A stretch of DNA of 58,782 bases, taken from contig NZ_JAALAA010000027.1 of assembly GCF_011045035.1 (NCBI RefSeq), positions 1 through 58,782 on the forward strand, given 5' to 3'. Positions 53,068 through 58,782 of this stretch are shown here, in pieces. Position 1 is the stretch's first letter; every line of letters starts with the position of its first letter. A program made the position numbers and the translations under genes. Source of the stretch: Nocardioides turkmenicus (GTDB lineage: Bacteria > Actinomycetota > Actinomycetes > Propionibacteriales > Nocardioidaceae). Below the pieces are notes generated by a model. The model was given only the letters and a program-made list of their open reading frames with translations. It searched no databases and was not told the DNA's origin.

Positions 53068-53886
53068 CTACTCGACGCCCTGCTCCCGGAACAGCTCGGA
53101 GAGCGGGTACTCCCGGAAGTAGTCCGTCTTGATGCGGAGCCAGGTGCCGTCGACGATCATCTCGTCGATCGCGCTGTCGGCCTGGTCCCTCAGCCCGTCG
53201 CCCTTGCGGAAGACGAAGGCGATCGGGGCCTTGTCGGAGGGGTAGACGATCCGCTCCTCCATCGGGATCGGGGCGTTCTTGATCAGCCCCTCGGTGAACG
53301 GCGCGTCGTAGAAGAACGAGTCCGCCTTGCCACCGGCGACGGCCTCGAGCGCGGCCGCCTCGTTCTTCCGCTTCACGATCTCGGCCTTGGGGAACCGCTC
53401 CTTGAGGATGCTCTCCTGAGCGGTGCCGTCCACGATGGCGACCCGGGTGCCGTTGATGTCCTTGAGCTTCTTGATGGGTGAGTTCTTCGGGGTGGTGAAG
53501 GACAGGTACGTGACGAAGTAGGGGTGCGAGAAGTCGTAGGCCTTCTCGCGCTCCTCGGTCACGCTCACCTGGGAGGCGATCATGTCGATCTCGCCCGCGT
53601 CGAGCGCGGTGAACAGGTCGGCGAAGTCCATCGGCACGAACTCAGGCTTGATGCCGAGGGACTGGGTGACACCGAGGGCCATCTCGTAGTCGAAGCCCTT
53701 CGCCGAGGAACCTTCGTGGTAGTAGACCGGCGCGCTGTCGAGCACACCGACCTTCAGAGCTCCGTCATCAGCGGCACTGCTGCGCTTGGCGGAGGACGGA
53801 CCGGTCGTCTCGACCGTGTTGGAGACCACGATCAGGATCACCAGGAGGGTGACCGCGCCGGCAAGGATGAACTTGAGGGATTTCAT
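53068..53886 (-). CDS. solute-binding protein family 3, membrane-anchored paralogue 1
   Basis: 272 residues. An N-terminal hydrophobic segment (FILAGAVTLLVILIVVSNTV) is followed directly by a type 2 periplasmic-binding fold: YYHEGSSAKGFDYEMALGV, GEIDMIASQVSVTEER, FVTYLSFTTPKNS and FFYDAPFTEG. There is no lipobox cysteine and no clear signal-peptidase site, so it may stay anchored by its N-terminal helix. ATG at 53886 has AGGACG upstream. It is about half identical to the upstream paralogue. No permease or ATPase gene is nearby. Confidence 0.88.
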   Translation of the reverse strand: MKSLKFILAGAVTLLVILIVVSNTVETTGPSSAKRSSAADDGALKVGVLDSAPVYYHEGSSAKGFDYEMALGVTQSLGIKPEFVPMDFADLFTALDAGEIDMIASQVSVTEEREKAYDFSHPYFVTYLSFTTPKNSPIKKLKDINGTRVAIVDGTAQESILKERFPKAEIVKRKNEAAALEAVAGGKADSFFYDAPFTEGLIKNAPIPMEERIVYPSDKAPIAFVFRKGDGLRDQADSAIDEMIVDGTWLRIKTDYFREYPLSELFREQGVE

Positions 53887-53977
53887 GCGACGTCCTGTTT
53901 GGGGGATGGATGCGCCGAGACGCTGTGACCCTGGCCATAGCCGGGCCAGCGGGCATCGTAGGCTACTGGACTCGAAG

Positions 53978-53994
53978 CGCCCCAAAGCGGGGCG
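53978..53994 (-). terminator. hairpin between the two solute-binding genes
   Basis: CGCCCC-AAAGC-GGGGCG hairpin 13 nt after the stop of paralogue 2. A second inverted repeat (CTGGCC/GGCCAG, about 53932-53950) lies nearer paralogue 1. Confidence 0.6.
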
Positions 53995-54007
53995 AGCGGC
54001 GTCAGGG

Positions 54008-54820
54008 TCAGACGCCCTTGTCCTTGAAGACGTCCGAGAGCGGGTACTCCTTGAAGTACTCCTTCTTGATCTTGAGCCACTCCCCGTCGAGGATCATCTG
54101 CGCGAGCACGTCGTCGACCTGATCCTTGCGCGGGTCACCCTTCTGCATGACGAAACCGATGGGGGCGTCGTCCGCCGGGTAGACGATCGCCTCCTTCAGC
54201 GGGATCGGAGACCGCTCGCGGATCGGTGCGGTGTAGGGGGCATCGTAGAAGAAGGCATCCGCCTTGCCGTCCTGGATCGCCTTGACCGCGGAGTCCTCGT
54301 CCTTGGCCTTGATGACGTTGACGTTGTCGTACTGCTCGTTGAGGTAGCGCTCGTGGATGGTGCCCTCGACGACCGCGATGTTCTTGCCGTCGATGTCGGA
54401 GCGCTTCTGGATGGTCGAGCTCTCAGGGGTGAGGAACGACAGGTACGTGACGAAGTAGGGCGCGGTGAAGTCGAAGTCCTGCTTCCGCTCCGCGGTCTCG
54501 GTCACCTGGGCGCCGATCATGTCGATCTCGCCGGCCTCGAGCGCGGTGAAGAGCTCACTGAAATCCATCACCACGAACTCCGGCTTGGCGCCCATGCCTT
54601 CGGCGACGCCGAGCGCCATCTCGTAGTCGAAGCCCTTGGTCACGCCGTCGACCTTGTAGTAGGCCGGCTCGGTGCCGTCGACGCCGATCCGCAGGGTGCC
54701 GCCCGCGGCGGCGCTCTCCTGATCGGTCGCCTTCGGGGCCGGGTCAGCGAAATAGCCACCGATGACCATGACCCCCAAGAGGGCTAGGGCGCCGGCGACG
54801 ACAAACTTGATGTGATTCAT
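54008..54820 (-). CDS. solute-binding protein family 3, membrane-anchored paralogue 2
   Basis: 270 residues: hydrophobic N-terminal anchor (FVVAGALALLGVMVIGGYF), no lipobox, then the same binding fold as its neighbour (YYKVDGVTKGFDYEMALGV, GEIDMIGAQVTETAER, FFYDAPYTAP). Both end with a YF(R/K)EYPLS(E/D)(L/V)F motif. ATG at 54820 follows AGGAC, the same leader pattern as paralogue 1, which indicates tandem duplication including the 5' end. The ligand is probably a polar amino acid or small organic acid by family. No transporter partners adjoin it. Confidence 0.88.
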   Translation of the reverse strand: MNHIKFVVAGALALLGVMVIGGYFADPAPKATDQESAAAGGTLRIGVDGTEPAYYKVDGVTKGFDYEMALGVAEGMGAKPEFVVMDFSELFTALEAGEIDMIGAQVTETAERKQDFDFTAPYFVTYLSFLTPESSTIQKRSDIDGKNIAVVEGTIHERYLNEQYDNVNVIKAKDEDSAVKAIQDGKADAFFYDAPYTAPIRERSPIPLKEAIVYPADDAPIGFVMQKGDPRKDQVDDVLAQMILDGEWLKIKKEYFKEYPLSDVFKDKGV

Positions 54821-54997
54821 GCGAAAGTCCTGTGTATTTCCGGGATGGTGGGGCATGCCCGTCACGTCGGCGCCGAGAATCCGAGACGTGCTGGCCAGAG
54901 GTGGCCGGACGATGTTGCATCAAACACCCGTCTGCTTCCCGCGTCCAGGTTTTCGCTCATCATCGCCACACTCCGAGACCGAGCCTTCACCGCGGCT

Positions 54998-55013
54998 TGT
55001 GACACAGATCACG
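54998..55013 (+). promoter_or_regulatory. CRP/GlxR-like operator candidate
   Basis: TGTGACACAGATCACG fits TGTGA-N6-TCAC in the 224-nt gap between the SIS-domain gene end and the solute-binding paralogue 2, about 180 nt before the latter. It could activate that gene. No promoter boxes assigned. Confidence 0.4.
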
Positions 55014-55044
55014 CGCATCGTTCACCAAAGCGCGCCTTACAGGA

Positions 55045-56076
55045 TCAATCGTCAGCAACCAGACCCAAACGAAGATATTCGGCGGCGTAGGTCCCCTGGA
55101 GGAGGAGGGACGCGTAGCGGGCCACCTCCGTGCTCGCGTTGGCCTCCACGACCTCCACACGTACGCCGCGCGCGTCCGCGGCCTCGGTCAGCGAGCGTCG
55201 CTGCTCGACCATGATCGGGTCGGTCGCACCGTCGTCGAGGATCACCAGCACCGGACGTACGGATGCCTGCTCCTCGGCGAAGGGGTCGTCGAAGACGTTG
55301 CGCGGCCGCGCCGCCTCGAGGACCGGGAGCAGGTCGTCGGCGTCACCGGCGATGGCGCCGCGGCCACTGGCGCGGCGCAGGCTCTCGGCGACCCGGCGGG
55401 CAGCACGAGCGGCCAGGACGGAGCCACCCCACACGACAGGGAGCGAGTCGGCCAGCGAGAGCGCGAGGATCTTGCCGGGGTTGACCGAGATGTCGCGATG
55501 CGGCGAGCAGGCCGTGGCGACGTCGTCGAGGGCGTCGGCCACCTTGCCCGCGTCGGCCTCCGGACCTAGGCCGACCGAGTTGAGGTAGGTGAGCATCAGG
55601 ATCGCCATCGCAAGCGTGTCGCCGCCCTCGACCGGCAGCAGCGTGCTGTCGCGGCCCTCGGCGTGCTGGGCGACGAGCGAGTTCTCCGGTGCGGCGACGA
55701 CCAGCTGGGCGCCACGGCGGACGGCCTCGGCGGCGGCCGCCGCCTCGCCAGGGTCGGCACCGGTCGGGGCCAGCACGACCACGAGGTCGAGACTGCCTGC
55801 CCAGCCCGGCAGGCCTGGCGCGGGCCAGGCGACGAACGGCACTGGGCAATAGGGCTCGAGGACGGCGCGCAGCAGGCGGGAGTCAGGCCCCGCGGCGACC
55901 ACAGCGCGCGGTCGGCCGGACTCCGCGGCGCGGCGTACTGCCTCCTGCAGGGGCTCTGCGGCTCCCGCCGCCTCCCGGCGGACCCGGGCGCCGGACTCGG
56001 CCAGCGAGCGCAGCCGCAGATCGATCCCGGCCAGCGCCCGCTCGTCGTCCAGCCTCGACTCGTCGAACCAGGTCAT
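55045..56076 (-). CDS. SIS-domain sugar isomerase-like protein
   Basis: 343 residues: MTWFDESRLDDERALAGIDLR, then two SIS-like halves with VVAAGPDSRLLRAVL, VVVLAPTGADPGEAAAAAEAV and VWGGSVLAARAARRVAESL. It resembles the bacterial phosphoglucose/phosphomannose isomerase family C-terminal domain proteins that stand beside manB in mycobacteria, but catalytic Glu/Lys/His positions cannot be confirmed. ATG at 56076. It follows the Trm112-like gene by 7 nt and probably forms an operon with it and the mutase, supplying mannose precursors. Confidence 0.85.
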   Translation of the reverse strand: MTWFDESRLDDERALAGIDLRLRSLAESGARVRREAAGAAEPLQEAVRRAAESGRPRAVVAAGPDSRLLRAVLEPYCPVPFVAWPAPGLPGWAGSLDLVVVLAPTGADPGEAAAAAEAVRRGAQLVVAAPENSLVAQHAEGRDSTLLPVEGGDTLAMAILMLTYLNSVGLGPEADAGKVADALDDVATACSPHRDISVNPGKILALSLADSLPVVWGGSVLAARAARRVAESLRRASGRGAIAGDADDLLPVLEAARPRNVFDDPFAEEQASVRPVLVILDDGATDPIMVEQRRSLTEAADARGVRVEVVEANASTEVARYASLLLQGTYAAEYLRLGLVADD

Positions 56077-56083
56077 CGCTGCC

Positions 56084-56272
56084 TCACTCGCTCTTGGTCG
56101 GACGGGCCTCGTCGATGAGCAGGACGGGGATACCGTCGCGTACGGGATAGGCCAGGCCGCACTCGCCCTGGCACACCAGCTCACTGTCCGCCTCGACGGG
56201 CAGCAGGTCACCGTGGCACTGCGGGCACACGATGATCTCGAGCAGCTTCTCGCTCAGGCCAAGGGCGCTCAT
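56084..56272 (-). CDS. Trm112-family zinc-ribbon protein
   Basis: 62 residues with two Cys pairs (VCPQCHG and CQGECG) and the Trm112 ending LAYPVRDGIPVLLIDEA. Trm112-like proteins stabilise methyltransferases in eukaryotes; in bacteria the role is unclear. ATG at 56272 overlaps the mutase stop as ATGA, so the two are coupled. Confidence 0.92.
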   Translation of the reverse strand: MSALGLSEKLLEIIVCPQCHGDLLPVEADSELVCQGECGLAYPVRDGIPVLLIDEARPTKSE

Positions 56273-57657
56273 CGGTCACGTTCCTTTCGAATGATCGCGA
56301 GCGCCTCGTCGCGCACGCGCTCCATGGTGGGTGTGTCCTTGCCCTCCGCGTTGAGCCGCAGCAGCGGCTCGGTGTTGGAGGCGCGGACGTTGAAGGACCA
56401 GTCGGCGTGGGAGACGGTCAGCCCGTCGAGCTTGTCGACGGTGACCCCCTCACGCCCGGCGTACGCCCTCTCGATCTCGGCCACGGTCGCGGCCTGGTCG
56501 GGCACGGTGGAGTTGATCTCGCCGCTCATCGGGTAGCGGGCGTACGCGGCCAGCAGCTCGCTCAGCGGCTCGTCGGTCTCGGCGAGGGCACCGAGGACGT
56601 GCAGCGCGGCGAGCATGCCGGAGTCGGCGCGCCAGAAGTCGCGGAAGTAGAAGTGGCCGCTGTGCTCGCCACCGAAGGCGGCACCGGACTCGGCCATCAC
56701 GGCCTTGATGTAGGAGTGGCCGACGCGGGTGCGCACCGGGGTGCCGCCGAGCTCGGTGACGATCTCGGGGACGGCGCGGGAGGTGATCAGGTTGTGGATG
56801 ATCGTCGCCCCCGGCTCCTGGGCGAGGGCGCGCTCCGCGATCAGGGCGGTGATCGCGCTCGGGCTCACCACCTCCCCGCGCTCGTCGACCAGGAAGCAGC
56901 GGTCGGCGTCGCCGTCGAAGGCGAGGCCGGCGTCGGCACCCGTCTCCCGGACCTTCGCCTGCAGGTCGACCAGGGTGGAGGAGTCGAGCGGGTTGGCTTC
57001 GTGGTTGGGGAAGGTGCCGTCGAGCTCGAAGTACATCGGGATCAGCTCCACGGCCTCCTCGCCCAGACGGCCGAAGACCGCGGGTGCGGTGTGGCCGGCC
57101 ATGCCGTTGCCGGCGTCGGCGACGATCGTGAGCCTGCGGCCCTTGACCGGTGCCAGGGAGAGCAGGTGAGCGGCGTACGCCTCGAGCACGTCGGTCTCGC
57201 TGATGCTGCCGGCGACCTCGGTGACCGGAGCCCCTCCGGAGATGACCAGGTCGCGGATCTCGTCGAGCCCGCTCTCGGCGCCGACCGGGACCGCGTTGGC
57301 CCGGCAGAGCTTGATGCCGTTGTACTGGGCCGGGTTGTGGCTGGCGGTGAACATCGCGCCCGGCAGGCCGAGGTGGCCGGAGGCGAAGTAGAGCTCGTCG
57401 GTCGAGGCCAGACCGATCATGGTGACGTCGGCACCGGCCTCGGTCGCGCCCTCGGCGAAGGCCCCGGAGAGCGCCGGGGAGCTGGGGCGCATGTCGTGGC
57501 CCACCACGATCTCGCCGCCACGGGCGCCGACGACGTGCACGAAGGCCCGCCCGGTGAGTCGGGCGAGGTTCTCGTCGATCTGGTCAGGAACGGTGCCACG
57601 GACGTCGTACGCCTTGAACACGGCGTTGGCGACGTCGGGGTCGACTCTCTCCGGCAT
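56269..57657 (-). CDS. manB: phosphomannomutase/phosphoglucomutase
   Basis: 462 residues of the alpha-D-phosphohexomutase family. The catalytic phosphoserine loop is FTASHNPAQYNGIK, the metal loop FDGDADRC and the sugar-specificity loop GGEHSGHFYF; the C-terminal phosphate loop RASNTEPLLRLN is present. It interconverts mannose 6- and 1-phosphate (and glucose), feeding GDP-mannose and glycolipid synthesis. ATG at 57657 begins MPERVDPDVANAVFKAYDVRG. It is the first gene of an operon with Trm112-like and SIS-domain genes. Confidence 0.95.
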   Translation of the reverse strand: MPERVDPDVANAVFKAYDVRGTVPDQIDENLARLTGRAFVHVVGARGGEIVVGHDMRPSSPALSGAFAEGATEAGADVTMIGLASTDELYFASGHLGLPGAMFTASHNPAQYNGIKLCRANAVPVGAESGLDEIRDLVISGGAPVTEVAGSISETDVLEAYAAHLLSLAPVKGRRLTIVADAGNGMAGHTAPAVFGRLGEEAVELIPMYFELDGTFPNHEANPLDSSTLVDLQAKVRETGADAGLAFDGDADRCFLVDERGEVVSPSAITALIAERALAQEPGATIIHNLITSRAVPEIVTELGGTPVRTRVGHSYIKAVMAESGAAFGGEHSGHFYFRDFWRADSGMLAALHVLGALAETDEPLSELLAAYARYPMSGEINSTVPDQAATVAEIERAYAGREGVTVDKLDGLTVSHADWSFNVRASNTEPLLRLNAEGKDTPTMERVRDEALAIIRKERDR

Positions 57658-57676
57658 GTCCGGAACTCTAGTCGTC

Positions 57677-58078
57677 CTACTCGGAGGTCAACACGCGGAG
57701 GTGGCCGCGGCGGGTGCCGCCGGGCCGGGGCTGGCCGTCGCCCGATCCGGGTTCCTCGAGATCGTCCTGACCGGGGGCACGAGCGGGGCTTCGCGGGGCC
57801 GGAGCCGGCGGCCGGGCGGCCTCACGGACGGCATCGGCCAGCGCGAGCAGGTCGTCACCCTTCGGCTGCGGGTCGACGGGCTCGCGGGCCAGCCGGACGA
57901 CCTCCCAGCCCCGAGGCGCGGAGAGGCGCTCGGCGTGCTCCTCGCACAGGTCGTAGGCGTGCGGCTCGGCATAGGTCGCCAGCGGGCCGAGAACGGCCGT
58001 CTGGTCGGCGTACACATAGGTGAGCGTGCAGACGGCTTGGCGCTGGCAGGCGGTACGCGAACAACGACGAGCAGTCAC
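57677..58078 (-). CDS. DUF3499 protein
   Basis: 133 residues: VTARRCSRTACQRQAVCTLTYVYAD, then DLCEEHAERLSAPRGWEVVRL, a Cys/His-rich domain likely to bind zinc, followed by a Pro/Arg-rich disordered tail. DUF3499 is an actinobacterial family next to manB; function unknown. GTG at 58078 is 6 nt from TACGGT, another probable leaderless start. The open frame upstream to 58354 overlaps the divergent metallopeptidase gene and is rejected. Confidence 0.9.
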   Translation of the reverse strand: MTARRCSRTACQRQAVCTLTYVYADQTAVLGPLATYAEPHAYDLCEEHAERLSAPRGWEVVRLAREPVDPQPKGDDLLALADAVREAARPPAPAPRSPARAPGQDDLEEPGSGDGQPRPGGTRRGHLRVLTSE

Positions 58079-58084
58079 GGGTGA

Positions 58085-58090
58085 ACCGTA
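58085..58090 (-). promoter_or_regulatory. -10 box TACGGT for the DUF3499 gene
   Basis: TACGGT (minus strand) with a 6-nt gap to GTG 58078 and no ribosome-binding site. Confidence 0.45.
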
Positions 58091-58114
58091 CTCCCCTGAG
58101 GCCAGCCACGCAGT

Positions 58115-58120
58115 TAGGCT
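58115..58120 (+). promoter_or_regulatory. -10 box TAGGCT for the metallopeptidase-fold gene
   Basis: TAGGCT with a 7-nt gap to ATG 58128; divergent from the DUF3499 promoter 25 nt away. Confidence 0.5.
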
Positions 58121-58127
58121 CGCGTAC

Positions 58128-58544
58128 ATGACCAGGCACAGGGATCGGCACGGCCGTGGCAGACGGGGTCCGATGGCCGTCCCGACCGACCCGAAGGTGC
58201 CGGTCCTGCGCACCCGCCGGGAGCGTTTCGACGACATCGCCCTCTCCATCGTCACCCAGATCGACAGCCGCTGGCAGTCCCGCCTCGGCCTCATCGAGTA
58301 CGCCGTCGAGGAGTCACCGGACATCCCCAAGGACTGGACCGTGGACGACCACATCCCGCTCGGGGCACTCGAGCGTGGCTCTGGGGCGGACCCGGCGCGG
58401 CTGGTGATCTACCGGCGGCCGATCGAGCACCGCTGCCACACGCGCTCCGAGATCGAGGCGATGGTGCTGATGGTCGTGGTCGAGCAGGTCGCGGATCTCC
58501 TCGGGATCGCCGCGGAGGACGTTGATCCGCGCTATCAGCCCTGA
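58128..58544 (+). CDS. metallopeptidase-family (zincin-like fold) protein lacking HExxH
   Basis: 138 residues: RRERFDDIALSIVTQIDSRW, LIEYAVEESP, DHIPLGALERG, LVIYRRPIEHRC and MVLMVVVEQVADLLG. The family is named for a zincin-like fold, but the position of the HExxH helix reads MVVVEQVADL, so no zinc site is visible and protease activity is doubtful. The ATG at 58128 was chosen on conserved residues and on the TAGGCT box. It is divergent from DUF3499, as in mycobacteria. Function unknown. Confidence 0.88.
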   Translation: MTRHRDRHGRGRRGPMAVPTDPKVPVLRTRRERFDDIALSIVTQIDSRWQSRLGLIEYAVEESPDIPKDWTVDDHIPLGALERGSGADPARLVIYRRPIEHRCHTRSEIEAMVLMVVVEQVADLLGIAAEDVDPRYQP

Positions 58545-58640
58545 GGTCGGCGAGCTTCCCTTTACCGGCGCTTAGGTGCTGAGACTTCGTGGTTGGTCTG
58601 GGCCGCGGGACAGTCGCTCCTCGGGAGATGGATGCCCCCG

Positions 58641-58769
58641 CGCGAACGAAAATTCATTCACCCACGGCGGCCGAACGAATATTTCTTCGCCCCGCCCCGC
58701 CGAAGGAATTTTCGTTCACCCCGCCATTCCAACTGGTCCTCTCGGCGCGAACGAAAATTCGTTCGCCAC
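58641..58769. repeat. cluster of four short AT-rich palindromes at the window edge
   Basis: Variants of GCGAACGAAAATTCGTTCGCC begin near 58643, 58672, 58700 and 58748, about 29, 28 and 47 nt apart. The last is a near-perfect palindrome; the others carry a few changes. The 238-nt region from 58545 contains no gene. The array may continue outside the window. It is markedly more AT-rich than its surroundings. Confidence 0.85.
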
Positions 58770-58782
58770 CGATCCCAAGCCC

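Noticed and set aside
58641..58769. CRISPR array
   Set aside because: Units are imperfect palindromes with short, unequal gaps, and no cas genes are present.

Overview
The window is a chromosomal segment of a high-GC Gram-positive actinobacterium, most likely of the Nocardioides/Propionibacteriales type. The evidence is the strong G/C bias at third codon positions, frequent GTG and TTG starts, ATGA/GTGA gene overlaps, -10-only (apparently leaderless) starts, and actinobacterial marker genes (AdnAB, MtrAB-LpqB, DUF3107, DUF3499, Rv3235-like, class F sortase). The gene order recalls, from memory, the Mycobacterium tuberculosis Rv3201c-Rv3260 region, interrupted by lineage-specific inserts. No rRNA, tRNA, CRISPR array, prophage or transposase gene was seen.

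Layout. 0-8 kb (minus): an operon-like run of hemerythrin-like, cupin, DUF1905, adnA and adnB; the last two encode the two helicase-nuclease subunits that resect double-strand breaks. 8-12.4 kb (minus): acyltransferase, alkyltransferase-like DNA repair protein, secreted trypsin-like protease, class F sortase with a small secreted partner, and moeZ. 12.5-19.2 kb: TetR regulator, DUF3107, GlsB/YeaQ membrane protein, C39-like peptidase, ferritin-like protein, DEAD-box helicase, L,D-transpeptidase and an SDR. 19.2-20.4 kb: one DUF559-like nuclease gene bounded by two identical 66-bp palindromic repeats. 20.4-28.7 kb (minus): MarC, PHP phosphoesterase, DUF6758, two sulfotransferase-like paralogues, histidine phosphatase, SDR, MaoC dehydratase, a glycosyltransferase and DUF5302. 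28.8-29.2 kb: two related palindromes around the fused remains of a divergent reductase/MerR pair. 29.2-36.1 kb: acyl-CoA dehydrogenase, an exported EEP-family protein with a degenerate PLD tail, then a plus-strand run of MgtE-N/CBS, DUF1003, Mrp ATPase, TatB and Rv3235-like. 36.2-50.7 kb: secA, a DHFR-like reductase, an AraC-type regulator, a YcaQ/AlkX-type DNA glycosylase, hemerythrin, a NarL-type regulator, hpf, comF, lpqB-mtrB-mtrA and ahcY. 50.7-58.8 kb: MFS transporter, DUF808, two membrane-anchored solute-binding paralogues, a SIS-domain protein, Trm112, phosphomannomutase, DUF3499 and a metallopeptidase-fold protein; the window ends in an AT-rich array of short palindromes.

Shared themes are cell-envelope biogenesis and export (SecA, TatB, sortase, L,D-transpeptidase, MtrAB-LpqB, phosphomannomutase), DNA repair and uptake (AdnAB, alkyltransferase-like, YcaQ-like, ComF) and fatty acyl-CoA metabolism (MaoC and acyl-CoA dehydrogenase, which share an operator-like 14-mer). 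The least expected signals are several unrelated palindromic element families, one inserted in frame inside adnA, two bracketing short segments and one clustered at the right edge, plus a compact multi-hairpin candidate leader upstream of ahcY.
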